Source: Streptomyces anulatus
GTDB lineage: Bacteria; Actinomycetota; Actinomycetes; Streptomycetales; Streptomycetaceae
Assembly (NCBI RefSeq): GCF_014650675.1
Contig: NZ_BMVK01000025.1
Span: 1-64,000 of the forward strand
DNA length: 64,000 bases
Direction: 5' to 3'
Positions 32,917-42,299 of this stretch are shown here, one piece after another. Position 1 is the stretch's first letter. The number at the start of each line of letters is the position of its first letter. The position numbers and the translations under genes were made by a program. The notes beneath the pieces are model-generated. The model was not told the origin of the DNA. It did no database searches and saw only the letters and a program-made list of their open reading frames with translations.

Positions 32917-33576
32917 GTGTGGACAGGTCAGCAGGTAGTCGAGGAGCGGGGCGCGGTAGCCGGTGCGGTGGCGTCGCCACTGTCCGCCCTGCTGCCGGGA
33001 GGAGGTATTCGCCCTGGTACCGCAGTGGGTGCGGGTGGGGATCTGCCGCTGCTGCTGGCGCTGGCCGCTCTGGCGGCAGCGGATTCGGTGGCGTGGGCGG
33101 CGGTGGGAGTGCCGGAGCTGGGCGGGCTGGCGGCCGCGCAGGCGGGTCTGGATCTGGCCACCGGTCTGGTGGTGAGCGATCCGGGGCCGCGCGCGGCCCA
33201 GGTGCTCGCCGTGCTGCTGGAGTCGGTGCCGGTGGTGCTCGTCGGCGCCTCGGTACGGGTTCCGGAGCGGGCGGTACGGCGGCTGCGGGCGGTGATGCGG
33301 CGCAGCGGATCGGTGCTGCTGGCGGCCGGCCGGTGGCCGGGAGCGGACGTGCAGCTCCGGGTGGCGCCGGTGGGCTGGGCCGGAGTGGGCCGGGGGCACG
33401 GGCTGCTCCGCGGTCGCCGGGTGACGGTGACGGCGGGCGGGCGCGGCGCCGCCGCCGCGCCGCGGAGCGCGGAGCTGTGGCTGCCCGGTCCGGACGGTCT
33501 GGTGGGCAGGGTGGAGCGGGGGCCGGCGGAGGCCGTGCGGAGCGGGGCGCGGGCGGATCTCCGCGTCGTCGGATGA
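32917..33576 (+). CDS. ImuA/RecA-like accessory protein
   Basis: 219 aa from GTG 32917, just after the palindrome; an in-frame ATG at 32818 is possible but would put the operator inside the gene. The remaining sequence has a RecA-like core outline (LLPGGGIRPGTAVGAGGDLP at the start, then PGPRAAQVLAVLLESVPVVL), but no intact Walker A lysine, as is usual for actinobacterial ImuA' proteins. It works with ImuB and DnaE2 in damage-induced mutagenesis. The stop overlaps the imuB ATG. Confidence 0.75.
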   Translation: MWTGQQVVEERGAVAGAVASPLSALLPGGGIRPGTAVGAGGDLPLLLALAALAAADSVAWAAVGVPELGGLAAAQAGLDLATGLVVSDPGPRAAQVLAVLLESVPVVLVGASVRVPERAVRRLRAVMRRSGSVLLAAGRWPGADVQLRVAPVGWAGVGRGHGLLRGRRVTVTAGGRGAAAAPRSAELWLPGPDGLVGRVERGPAEAVRSGARADLRVVG

Positions 33577-35123
33577 CCGGCGCGACCGATTCCGTACGGG
33601 TGGTCGTGGTCTGGGTGCCCGATTTCCCGGTGCTGGCGTGCGGCGCGCAGGACGGCGAGCCGGTGGCGGTGGTGCACCGGGGCGCGGTGGTGGCCTGCTC
33701 CGCGTCCGCGCGGGCGGCCGGGGTCCGGCGGCACATGCGGCTGCCGACCGCGCAGGCCAGGTGCCCCGGGCTGCGGGTCGTCGAGCGGGACCTCGCCGCC
33801 GAGGTGAGGCTGTTCGAACAGGTGGTGCACCGCGTGGAGGCGGAGGTGGTGCCGAGGCTGGAGGTGATCCGTCCCGGGCTGATCGCGGCGCCGGCGCGCG
33901 GGGCCGCGCGGTACTGGGGCGGTGAGCCGCAGCTGTCCGTACGGCTGGTCGCCACCGTCGCCGAACTGGGGCTGCCCGCCCGTGCCGGGATCGCCGACAG
34001 CACGTTCGTGGCGGCGCTCGCGGCCCGCCGGGGCGACGGGGTGGTCGTCCCGGCGGACGGGAACGCCGCGTTCCTGTCCCCGTATCCGGTGGGCGTGCTG
34101 GGCGTGCCCCGCCTGGCCGAGCTCCTGAAGCAGCTCGGCATCCGTACCGTCGGGGACTTCGCGCGACTGCCGGCGGGCCGGGTCGCGGAGCGGCTCGGCA
34201 CCGAGGGGATCGGCGCCCACCGTGTCGCCCGCGGAGGGTCGGCCCGGCCGGTGTCCGTACGGACCGCCGTCCAGGACCACACGGTGCAGCGGCTGTTCGA
34301 GGCCGCCGAGGAGCAGCTGGACGCGGTCGTGTTCGTGGCGGTCGCGCTTGCGGACGAGCTGCACGAGCGCCTGGCGGCGGCGGGGGTGGTGTGCGGGCGG
34401 GTGGAGGCCTCGGTCGAGACGGCCGGCGGCCGGATTCTGACGCGGATCTTCCGGCACGAGGGACGGCTGTCCTCCCGGGCGGTCGCCGAGCGTGTGCGCG
34501 GCGTGCTGGCCGCCTGGTCCGAGACGGGCCTGCTGGACGCCGTCGACGGGGAACCGGGAATCCGCCGCCTGACCCTGCGCCCCGACGGGATCGCTCCGGA
34601 CACCGGCTCGCAGGGCGCGTTCGACGGGGAGCGGGACACCCCGGTGGAGGTGGAGCGGGCCGCCGCCCGGGTGCAGGCGGTGCTCGGGCACCGGGCGGTC
34701 GCGCGGATCATCGAGGTCGGCGGCCGGGGCCCGGGCGACCGGATCCGGCTGGTCCCGGTCGGCGACGTCCCCGACGACGGTGCGGTCGCCTCGGGCGGTC
34801 CGTGGCAGGGACTGCTGCCCGCCCCGCACCCGGCCGCCGTCTACCCGGTCCGGCGTCCGGCGCGGCTGACCGGGGCCGACGGTGCGCCGGTCGGCGTGGC
34901 CGGCCGGCTGGAGCTGTCGGCCGAGCCCGCGTTCCTCTCGGTCGACGGACGGCGCCCGGCCGGGGTGAACGGATGGGCCGGGCCGTGGCCGGTGCTGGAG
35001 CGGTGGTGGGCGCGGGACGGCGGCCGACGGGTCGCCCGGATGCAGGTCACCACCGACGACGGGCACGCCTGGTTGCTGCTCGTCGACCGGAGCCGCTGGT
35101 GGGCGGAGGCCCACTATGGGTGA
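33573..35123 (+). CDS. imuB: Y-family polymerase-like protein ImuB
   Basis: 516 aa from ATG 33573 (ATGA overlap with the previous stop). It has the Y-family fold order: an N-terminal palm beginning VVVVWVPDFPVLA, a region PTAQARCPGL, thumb segments with TVGDFARLPAG, and a little-finger domain (about 240-360), then a long C-terminal extension. The catalytic acidic motif of active Y-family enzymes is replaced, as in other ImuB proteins, which act as adaptors between the clamp and DnaE2 rather than polymerases. The stop overlaps the dnaE2 start by eight bases. Confidence 0.88.
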   Translation: MTGATDSVRVVVVWVPDFPVLACGAQDGEPVAVVHRGAVVACSASARAAGVRRHMRLPTAQARCPGLRVVERDLAAEVRLFEQVVHRVEAEVVPRLEVIRPGLIAAPARGAARYWGGEPQLSVRLVATVAELGLPARAGIADSTFVAALAARRGDGVVVPADGNAAFLSPYPVGVLGVPRLAELLKQLGIRTVGDFARLPAGRVAERLGTEGIGAHRVARGGSARPVSVRTAVQDHTVQRLFEAAEEQLDAVVFVAVALADELHERLAAAGVVCGRVEASVETAGGRILTRIFRHEGRLSSRAVAERVRGVLAAWSETGLLDAVDGEPGIRRLTLRPDGIAPDTGSQGAFDGERDTPVEVERAAARVQAVLGHRAVARIIEVGGRGPGDRIRLVPVGDVPDDGAVASGGPWQGLLPAPHPAAVYPVRRPARLTGADGAPVGVAGRLELSAEPAFLSVDGRRPAGVNGWAGPWPVLERWWARDGGRRVARMQVTTDDGHAWLLLVDRSRWWAEAHYG

Positions 35124-38100
35124 CCTCCTGCGCCTCCCCACCGCCGGCCGTCCGGAGGAGGACTGGGCCGAACTGCACGCGCACAGCGCGTTCTCCTTCC
35201 TCCGGGGGGCGAGCCGGCCGGAGGACCTGGTCGCCGAGGCCGCCCGGCTCGGCATCGGCGTGCTGGCGGTGACGGACAGGGACGGCCTGCACGCCGCGCG
35301 CCGCCTGCACGCCGCCGCCCGCGACCACGGGATCGGCACTGTCCACGGCGCCGAACTCACCCTCGGCGAGCCCGCACTGGGAACGCCGGTGGTGCTCGCC
35401 CGCTCGGTGGAGGGGTTCCGGCTGCTGTCCTCGGTGATCACCGACGCGCAGCTCGCCGGTTCGAAGAACGCCCCGGTCTACGACCTGGACGCGGTGGCCC
35501 GGGCGGCGGCCGCGGGGCACTGGGCCGTCCTGCCCGGCTGCCCGCCGCCGGGCACGGACCGGTGCGACGTCGCCGCCGTCGCCCACCGGCTCGCCCGGCT
35601 GACCGACGTCTTCGGTACGAGCGGTACGCACGCCGAACTGGTCGACCACCGGCTCCCGGAGGACTCGGTCGCCGCCGACGCGATGTGGGTGGCCGCCCGC
35701 CGGGCCGGGGTCCCCGTGGTGGCCACCGGCGCCGTGCACTACGCGGCCCCCCGCCAGGCCCGCGTGGCGCAGGCGCTCACCGCGCTGCGCCGCCGCGAGA
35801 CCCTGGACCGGGCCGCCGGGCATCTGATGGCCGCCCCGACCGCGCACCTCCGCCCCCGGGCCGAGCGGGCGGCGTTCCTGTCACGGTATCCGGGCGTCGC
35901 GGACACCACCGTCGCCCTGGGCCGCTCCTGTGTCATCGACCTCGGCGAACTGCGCCCCGAGCTGCCGGAGTTCGCCGTGCCCGCCGGGCACACGCAGGAC
36001 TCGTGGCTGCGGGACCGCGCGGAGGCCGCCTGCGTCGGCCGCTACGGCCCCCGCGTCGACCCGGGGGCGGGAGCGGCCTGGCGGCAGCTCGACCACGAAC
36101 TCGACCTGGTCGCCGGGCTCGGGCTCGCGGGCTACTTCCTGATCGTCCACGACATCGTCCGGCACGCCGCCGAACAGGGGATCTGGTGCCAGGGCCGGGG
36201 CTCGGCCGCCAGCAGCGTGATCTGCTACGTCCTCGGCATCACCGCCGTCGACCCGCTCCGGCACGGCCTGCTCTTCGAACGGTTCCTGTCCCTGGAGAAG
36301 GCGGGTCCGCCGGACATCGACCTCGACCTGGAGTCCGGGCGCCGCGAGGAGGTCATCCAGTACGTCTACACCCGTTACGGCCGCCTGCACGCCGCCCAGG
36401 TAGCCAACATGATCACCTATCGGCCGAGGCTCGCGGTCCGCGACGCCGCCCGGGTCCTCGGCTACCCGGAAGCGCAGACCCGGGAGATGACCCGGCACAT
36501 CCACCACTCCCCGCCCGGCCCCGACGCCGGCCTCCCCGGCGACGTGCGCGACCTCGCCGCCCAGCTCCACACCCTCCCGCGGCACCTCGGGGTGCACTCG
36601 GGCGGCATGGTCCTCACCCGGCAGCCCATCGGCGAGATCATGCCCGTGGAGTGGGCGACCGCCGAGGGCCGCAGCGTCCTCCAGGGCGACAAGGACGACG
36701 TCGCCGCTGCCGGACTCGTCAAGATCGACCTGCTGGGTCTCGGCATGCTGTCCGCCCTCCACACCGCCTGCGACCTCATCCACGAGTACCACGGCGTCCG
36801 CCACGACCTCACGTCCATCCCCCAGGACGACCCGGACGTCTACGGGATGATCGCCCGGGGGGACACCATCGGCGTCTTCCAGGTCGAGTCCCGTGCCCAG
36901 ATCTCCACCCTTCCCCAACTGCGGCCGACGAAGTTCGAGGACCTGGCCGTCGCCGCGTCGATCATCCGCCCCGGCCCCATCCAGGCCGGCAGCAAGCACC
37001 CCCTGCTGCGGCGGCGGCGCGGCGAGGAGACGGTGACGTATCCCCACCCGCTCGCGAAAGCCGCGCTGGAGCCGACCCTCGGCGTCGCCCTCTGGCAGGA
37101 ACAGGCCATGCAACTCGCGATCGACTGCGCGGGGTTCAGCCCCGGTGAGGCCGACCGGCTCAGGAAGGCGATGGCGGCCAAGCACGCCCCGGAGAAGGTC
37201 GCCGCGATGCGCGACCGCCTGCTGACCGGCATGGCCGGGCGCGGCATTCCCCCGGCCGCCGCCGAGAAGATCGTCTCGATGATCGAAGCCTTCTCCGACT
37301 ACGGGTTCCCGCAGTCCCACGCCCAGTCGATGGCCGGACTCATCTACGCCAGCGCCTGGATCAAGCACCACCATCCCGCCGCGCTCATCGCGGCGATCAT
37401 GGCGCACCAGCCGATGGGCTTCTACGACACCCAGACCCTCATCGGCGACGCGGAACGCCACGGCATCACCGTCCGAGGACCCGACGTACGGTCCTCCCGC
37501 GTCCACGCCACCCTCGAACCGGGCCCGATGCCCGGCCAGAAGCCTGGCCCGACGTCTGACTCCACGCCCGACACGAAGCCCGGCTCCACGTCCGATATGA
37601 AGCCCGGCTCCACGTCCGATACGAAGCCCGACTCCACGCCCGGTCCGACGTCCGGTGAGCGGCCCCCGGCGATCCGCCGCGGCCTGACCGACGTCACCGG
37701 CCTCGGCGAACAGGCCGCCGAGGAGATCGTCGCCCTCCGCGCGGAACGGCCGTTCGCCGATCTGGACGACTTCGCCGCCCGCACCCGTCTGCCGGTCCGG
37801 ACCCTGGAGCAGTTGGCCACCGCGGGCGCGCTCGACGGCCTGGGCGGCCACCGTCGTACCGCCCTGTGGAGCGCCGGCACCGCACCCGGCCGCAGTCACC
37901 AGGCCCCGCTCCCCGGATTCGCCACCCCTGCGACCGCGCCCGAACTCACCTCCATGACCACCGCGGAGGAGACCACCGCCGACATCACCGCCACCGGCGC
38001 CAGCGCCACCGCCCACCCCGTCCAGCACGTCCGCCCCCGCCTGGACCGCCTCGGCACGCTCACCGCGGCCGCCGCCCGCACGCTCGCCGACAGGGCCCCG

Positions 38101-38373
38101 GTCCGGATCGGCGGGCTGCCGAAGTACCTCCAACGCCCCCCGACCGCGCACGGCGTGGCCTTCGGCGCGATCGAGGACGAGACCGGCATGGTCAACCTCG
38201 TCTTCGCCCCGCACGTCTGGGACCGCTGCCACCGCACCCTCCTCGACGCCCCCGCCGTCATCATCACCGGGCGGGTCGAGCGCTCCGACGGCACCGTCAA
38301 CGTGACCGTCGACCGGGTGGAGGCGATCACCGTGGCCACGCCCGTTCCCCGACGCCACGTCGGACGGCGCTAG
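35116..38373 (+). CDS. dnaE2: Error-prone DNA polymerase DnaE2
   Basis: 1085 aa from ATG 35116. An N-terminal PHP domain (LHAHSAFSFLRGAS) is followed by the C-family polymerase core with the catalytic PPDIDLDLES near residue 400 and FSDYGFPQSHAQSMAGLIY. HhH and OB-fold domains lie at the C-terminus (GLGEQAAEEI, VMITGRVERS-like strands). It performs error-prone translesion synthesis with ImuB. Residues about 800-850 contain a low-complexity insert built from three 24-nt repeats (KPGSTSD type). The overall length stays near the family norm of about 1080. Confidence 0.94.
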   Translation: MGDLLRLPTAGRPEEDWAELHAHSAFSFLRGASRPEDLVAEAARLGIGVLAVTDRDGLHAARRLHAAARDHGIGTVHGAELTLGEPALGTPVVLARSVEGFRLLSSVITDAQLAGSKNAPVYDLDAVARAAAAGHWAVLPGCPPPGTDRCDVAAVAHRLARLTDVFGTSGTHAELVDHRLPEDSVAADAMWVAARRAGVPVVATGAVHYAAPRQARVAQALTALRRRETLDRAAGHLMAAPTAHLRPRAERAAFLSRYPGVADTTVALGRSCVIDLGELRPELPEFAVPAGHTQDSWLRDRAEAACVGRYGPRVDPGAGAAWRQLDHELDLVAGLGLAGYFLIVHDIVRHAAEQGIWCQGRGSAASSVICYVLGITAVDPLRHGLLFERFLSLEKAGPPDIDLDLESGRREEVIQYVYTRYGRLHAAQVANMITYRPRLAVRDAARVLGYPEAQTREMTRHIHHSPPGPDAGLPGDVRDLAAQLHTLPRHLGVHSGGMVLTRQPIGEIMPVEWATAEGRSVLQGDKDDVAAAGLVKIDLLGLGMLSALHTACDLIHEYHGVRHDLTSIPQDDPDVYGMIARGDTIGVFQVESRAQISTLPQLRPTKFEDLAVAASIIRPGPIQAGSKHPLLRRRRGEETVTYPHPLAKAALEPTLGVALWQEQAMQLAIDCAGFSPGEADRLRKAMAAKHAPEKVAAMRDRLLTGMAGRGIPPAAAEKIVSMIEAFSDYGFPQSHAQSMAGLIYASAWIKHHHPAALIAAIMAHQPMGFYDTQTLIGDAERHGITVRGPDVRSSRVHATLEPGPMPGQKPGPTSDSTPDTKPGSTSDMKPGSTSDTKPDSTPGPTSGERPPAIRRGLTDVTGLGEQAAEEIVALRAERPFADLDDFAARTRLPVRTLEQLATAGALDGLGGHRRTALWSAGTAPGRSHQAPLPGFATPATAPELTSMTTAEETTADITATGASATAHPVQHVRPRLDRLGTLTAAAARTLADRAPVRIGGLPKYLQRPPTAHGVAFGAIEDETGMVNLVFAPHVWDRCHRTLLDAPAVIITGRVERSDGTVNVTVDRVEAITVATPVPRRHVGRR
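37573..37644. repeat. Three tandem 24-nt repeats inside dnaE2
   Basis: Copies at 37573-37596, 37597-37620 and 37621-37644 encode TKPGSTSD, MKPGSTSD and TKPDSTPG. The first two differ at a single base; the third is more diverged. The unit is a multiple of three, so copy-number change would keep the frame. It lies in a Pro/Ser/Thr linker between the polymerase core and the OB-fold region. Confidence 0.9.
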
Positions 38374-38513
38374 AGCATCGGTCGGACGCACCGCACGCGG
38401 CTTTCGCCCATGATCATCAGATGGGGTGAACCCCCGGCTCCCCAGGGGTGATACGCCCATATCGCCCACCATGATGAGGTCGTCCCGCCCACCTCCCCAC
38501 AGGAGTCACGACG

Positions 38514-39722
38514 ATGTCAGAGACGTCCGAGCCCAATGTCGGCGCCTTCACCCTCGGCGGCCCGCTCACCGCTGAACCGGCCGGGCCCATCGAGGTACCG
38601 GAGCACGAGGAATGGCCCCTGCCGAACGGCTTCGCGTGGGTCTTCCCCGGCGAGGGCAACAACGGCAACCTCGTCCGGCCCGTGATCCTGGCCGACGGCT
38701 TCAACCTCGGCCGGAGCAAGCTCGACGTGCTCTACCACGGGCTGGAGAGCGGCGGCTTCCCCTTCATCAGCGAGCTGCGCCGGCGCGGCAGGGACGTGAT
38801 CCTCCTCGGCTTCGAGGAGCGCAGCGCGTCGATCCTGGACAACGCGGAGGCGGCGTTGGCCGTCATCCTGCGGACGTCCGCCGAGCAGCTGGGCGACGCC
38901 CGCCTGGTCGTCGGCGGCTTCAGCATGGGAGGCATCGTCACCCGCTACGCACTCGCCAAGATGGAGAGGCAGCGGATGGACCACCGGACCGCGCTGTACT
39001 TCTCCTACGACAGCCCGCACCGCGGCGCCTCCATCCCGGTGGGCGTGCAGGCGTTCTCCCACTTCATCCCGTTCCCGAACGACTTCGCGAGGCAGATGAA
39101 CAGCCCGGCCGCGCGTCAGATGCTGTGGCAGCACTACGACAAGGACACCGAGAAGATCACGGTCGCCCCGGAGCGCACGGAGTTCCTGGCCGCCCTGGAC
39201 CGGGTCGGCAACTGGCCGCAGATCCCGATGAAGATCGCCGTGGCCAACGGCCGCGCCGACGGCATCGGCCTGCCGGACGTGAAGCCCGGCGAGGTCGCGC
39301 TGCGGATCGACCGGATCTACCCCGGCACCACCTTCTACACCCAGGCCCAGGGCGACGACGTGACGGCCGCGTACCTGAACCGCAGGTTCCCCAAGGCCGA
39401 GCAGACCGTCGCGACCAACGGCTTCCCGGAACTGGACGGCGCGCCGGGCGGAACCCTGCACACGTACAAGATCCTCTCCGGGGCGATGGAGAAGCTCGGC
39501 GGCAAGATCGACCTGCGGCACGAGGACGTCTGTTTCGTCCCCACGGTCAGCGCGGTCGCGATCCGCGACATCGAGAAGCAGGACGACCTGTACGCGAACG
39601 TCGGTGACCTGGACCCGCAGGAGAGCGAACTCGACGATTTCCTCTGCTCGTCCACGACCACCGCGCACACGGGCATCACCGAGGAGCTGGGCACCTGGAT
39701 CATGGACCGGCTTCCCGACTGA
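38514..39722 (+). CDS. Alpha/beta-hydrolase, putative esterase/lipase
   Basis: 402 aa from ATG 38514, with AGGAG upstream. The nucleophile elbow is GFSMGG (GxSxG) with the Ser near residue 143. An oxyanion region VILADGFN precedes it and a C-terminal His is available near THTGI-type sequence. The N-terminal 40 residues lack a secretion signal. PHRGASIPVG after the nucleophile is typical of lipase-like or PGAP1-like hydrolases. The substrate is unknown. It is probably monocistronic. Confidence 0.8.
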   Translation: MSETSEPNVGAFTLGGPLTAEPAGPIEVPEHEEWPLPNGFAWVFPGEGNNGNLVRPVILADGFNLGRSKLDVLYHGLESGGFPFISELRRRGRDVILLGFEERSASILDNAEAALAVILRTSAEQLGDARLVVGGFSMGGIVTRYALAKMERQRMDHRTALYFSYDSPHRGASIPVGVQAFSHFIPFPNDFARQMNSPAARQMLWQHYDKDTEKITVAPERTEFLAALDRVGNWPQIPMKIAVANGRADGIGLPDVKPGEVALRIDRIYPGTTFYTQAQGDDVTAAYLNRRFPKAEQTVATNGFPELDGAPGGTLHTYKILSGAMEKLGGKIDLRHEDVCFVPTVSAVAIRDIEKQDDLYANVGDLDPQESELDDFLCSSTTTAHTGITEELGTWIMDRLPD

Positions 39723-39754
39723 TCCTCGTCCCGCGCCCGTACCGCTCGGCGATC

Positions 39755-40642
39755 ATGGGACCCATGACTTCTCCGCCGCAACGCTGGGCGCGGGCCGAGC
39801 GCCTCGATGCCACCAGGACGCTCGACGCTCTCCGAGCCCGGACCGGTGTCCGTCTGACGTTCGACGGCCCGTGTCCGGGCGGGCAGGTCGGCACCGCCTA
39901 TGTGCGCTGGCCGGACCAGCGCCGTTCCGTGCTCAAGTGGCGACCGCACAGCCGCGTGGCGGACCTGGAGGCAGGGCCGCTCACCGTCGGCCGCGTGCTG
40001 CGACAGGCAGGCTGTCCGGCCCCGGCCACCGAACTGGTGGCCCAGGTCGGCCACGCGGTCGTCATGGTCCAGGAGCTCCTGCCCGGCACGAAGATCGACC
40101 ACCTCGACCACGATGTCCTGGTCCAGGCCCTCGAACTCAACCGGTTGCAGGCGGGCCGGCTCGCCGATCACCCCGAGGTCCCCGCCACGGAGCTGTTCCT
40201 GCGTCAGGACGGTCCCGGCTACTGCCTGCACGAGCCCCTGCGCCGGCACAACCGCCGCAGCGCCGCGCTGGAACGCCGGGTCGCCACGATCGGAGCGGAT
40301 CACCCCGACCGGCTGGCCGGCGACGATGCCGTGCACATGGACTTCCACCCCGGGAACCTCCTGGCGACCGGAGGCGCGATCACCGGCGTCGTCGACTGGG
40401 ACGGAGCCGCCCGCGGTGACCACCGGTTCGACCTGGTCACCCTGCGCTTCGGCATCCACGGCGGGGGAGCGGACCCGGGGGTGACGCGACACCTCGACGC
40501 CGTCCTCGACACGGTCCCCGAGGACGTCCTGCGGCCCGCATGGGCCCACATGGGCCTCCGCATGGTCGACTGGGCCATCAGACACTTCGCCCCGTCCGAC
40601 GTGGAGCACTGGCTCGACCTCGCCGAACAGCGCGTGGGCTGA
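39755..40642 (+). CDS. Aminoglycoside phosphotransferase (APH) family kinase
   Basis: 295 aa from ATG 39755 (an ATG at 39764 is equally possible; neither has a strong ribosome binding site). The catalytic loop is HMDFHPGNLL (HxDxxxxN) and the magnesium site is VVDWDGA in place of DFG. A Lys in RSVLKWRP is the likely ATP lysine. Such kinases phosphorylate aminoglycosides, other antibiotics or metabolites; the sequence does not tell which. It is followed by a strong convergent terminator. Confidence 0.82.
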   Translation: MGPMTSPPQRWARAERLDATRTLDALRARTGVRLTFDGPCPGGQVGTAYVRWPDQRRSVLKWRPHSRVADLEAGPLTVGRVLRQAGCPAPATELVAQVGHAVVMVQELLPGTKIDHLDHDVLVQALELNRLQAGRLADHPEVPATELFLRQDGPGYCLHEPLRRHNRRSAALERRVATIGADHPDRLAGDDAVHMDFHPGNLLATGGAITGVVDWDGAARGDHRFDLVTLRFGIHGGGADPGVTRHLDAVLDTVPEDVLRPAWAHMGLRMVDWAIRHFAPSDVEHWLDLAEQRVG

Positions 40643-40650
40643 CGGGCGGC

Positions 40651-40676
40651 GAGGAAGCACCGCCCGGTGCTTCCTC
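40651..40676. terminator. Bidirectional hairpin terminator
   Basis: GAGGAAGCACC (40651-40661), loop GCCC, then GGTGCTTCCTC (40666-40676): a perfect 11-bp stem between the APH-like kinase and the convergent regulator gene, whose stop codon it touches. Confidence 0.85.
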
Positions 40677-41184
40677 AGCCTCCGAGGCGTTCGGCCCGGT
40701 GCGCTGCCCAACGCTCCATCATCGAGCCGAGTTCCTTCTCCAGGAACCGGAAGAACTGCAGGGTGTCGTCGATCCGGCGTCCCTGCGGGGTGTCGAGGCC
40801 GAACTGCTCCACGCCCTCCCGCATCGTGGCCTGCCAGTTCTTCAGGAAGGTGTCCCGCTCCAGCAGCGCGTCGTACCACTGGTTGCCCTGCACGCGATAG
40901 CGCTCACGCCGGGACCCCGGCTCCCGCTCGCGGCTGACCATGTTGACCTGGGCGAGATAGCGGACGGCTCCCGACACGGCCGCCGGGCTGATCTTCAGCT
41001 GCTCGCTCAGCTCGGCGGAGGTGAGCGCTCCCTCCTCAGAGGAGAGCAGGGCCGCGAAGACTCTGGCCGGCATGCGCGCCATGCCCGCCTGGCACAGCTG
41101 GGCGGCGAAGCGCTCCACGAACCGGGAGACGGCCGCCTCGTCGTCGCTGCCGTCCACGCGGCTCTCTTTCCGCCGCTCGTCCAT
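40675..41184 (-). CDS. GbsR/MarR-family transcriptional regulator
   Basis: 169 aa from ATG 41184. A winged helix-turn-helix (VFAALLSSEEGALTSAELSE, then ISPAAVSGAVRYL) is followed by a long helical dimerisation region (DALLERDTFLKNWQATM, FRFLEKELGSM). This is the GbsR-like group in which MarR-type repressors sit next to ABC or MFS exporters. The divergent ABC exporter genes at 41307 are the probable target. Confidence 0.87.
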   Translation of the reverse strand: MDERRKESRVDGSDDEAAVSRFVERFAAQLCQAGMARMPARVFAALLSSEEGALTSAELSEQLKISPAAVSGAVRYLAQVNMVSREREPGSRRERYRVQGNQWYDALLERDTFLKNWQATMREGVEQFGLDTPQGRRIDDTLQFFRFLEKELGSMMERWAAHRAERLGG

Positions 41185-41279
41185 GCTCCGACCTCGGTCC
41201 CTGTGGTTCTGGCACACGTGTGCGCCTGTGCTTCCGGCCAGTCTATCGAGCGATTCATACAGTTTCTTAACTTCACACA

Positions 41280-41300
41280 CTTCTGAAAGAAGCGTACTTT
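41280..41300. promoter_or_regulatory. Operator/promoter between regulator and ABC exporter
   Basis: CTTCTGAAAGAAG (41280-41292) is a 5-3-5 inverted repeat directly before TACTTT (41295-41300), a good -10 placed six bases before the ATG at 41307. The arrangement suggests a leaderless exporter mRNA and a repressor site overlapping the promoter. Inferred. Confidence 0.5.
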
Positions 41301-41306
41301 CGGAAT

Positions 41307-42299
41307 ATGAAGAAGGCCATCACCGTCGCCGGACTGCACAAGTCGTTCGGCCGTACGCACGCCCTCGCGGGCCTCGACCTCGCCGTCGAAGCAGGTGAGG
41401 TCCACGGCTTCCTCGGGCCCAACGGGGCCGGCAAATCCACGACGATCCGCATCCTGCTGGGGCTGCTGCGCGCCGACTCCGGCGGCGCCCAACTCCTCGG
41501 CAAGGACCCGTGGAAGGACGCGGTCGAGCTGCACCGGCGGCTCGCCTACGTCCCCGGGGACGTGGAGCTGTGGCCGGGCCTCACCGGAGGCGAGGCCATC
41601 GACCTGCTGGCGAAGCTGCGCGGCGGCCTCGACCGGCGCCGACGCGACGAACTCATCGAACGGTTCGACCTCGATCCGGTCAAGAAGGGCCGCGCCTACT
41701 CCAAGGGCAACCGGCAGAAGGTCGCCATCGTCGCCGCGCTCGCCTCCGACGCCGAACTGCTCCTCCTCGACGAGCCCACGGCGGGCCTCGACCCCCTGAT
41801 GGAGGTCGTCTTCCAGGACGTCATCCTGCAGGCGAAAGCGGCGGGGAAGACCGTGCTGCTCTCCAGCCACATCCTGGCCCAGGTCGAAAAGCTCTGCGAC
41901 CGCGTCAGCATCGTCCGCCGGGGCCGCACCGTGCAGTCGGGCACGCTCGGCGAGATGCGCCACCTCACGCGCACGACCGTCGAGGCCGAGACCGAGCGCC
42001 CGGCCACCGGGCTCGACGCCATGCCCGGGGTGCACGGACTGAGGGTGACGGACCGGAGGGTGAACTTCGCCGTGGACGGAGCACACCTCGACGCCGCGAT
42101 CCGCAGGCTCGGCGAGTTCGGCATCCGGAGCCTGACCAGCCATCCGCCGACGCTCGAAGAGCTGATGCTGCGCCACTACGGCGACGAGCTCGCGTCAGGC
42201 GGCCGTACGGGGAAGAACGATCCCGCGTCCTCCGGCGCGGCCGACACCCTCGACGCGGCGGCTCCCTCCACCGGCGGAAAGGGCGGCGTTGCCCGATGA
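41307..42299 (+). CDS. ABC transporter ATP-binding protein (drug/ABC-2 type)
   Basis: 330 aa from ATG 41307. Walker A is GPNGAGKST, the Q-loop region follows, the signature is the degenerate YSKGNRQKVAI, Walker B is LLLLDEPTAGLD and the switch His lies in LLSSHILAQ. A C-terminal domain of about 90 residues resembles that of the drug exporter DrrA. Its stop overlaps the permease ATG (ATGA). It powers export of a hydrophobic compound. Confidence 0.92.
   Translation: MKKAITVAGLHKSFGRTHALAGLDLAVEAGEVHGFLGPNGAGKSTTIRILLGLLRADSGGAQLLGKDPWKDAVELHRRLAYVPGDVELWPGLTGGEAIDLLAKLRGGLDRRRRDELIERFDLDPVKKGRAYSKGNRQKVAIVAALASDAELLLLDEPTAGLDPLMEVVFQDVILQAKAAGKTVLLSSHILAQVEKLCDRVSIVRRGRTVQSGTLGEMRHLTRTTVEAETERPATGLDAMPGVHGLRVTDRRVNFAVDGAHLDAAIRRLGEFGIRSLTSHPPTLEELMLRHYGDELASGGRTGKNDPASSGAADTLDAAAPSTGGKGGVAR

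Noticed and set aside
37573..37644. CRISPR-like array in dnaE2
   Set aside because: The units are adjacent with no spacers, encode a linker in frame and are only three in number.
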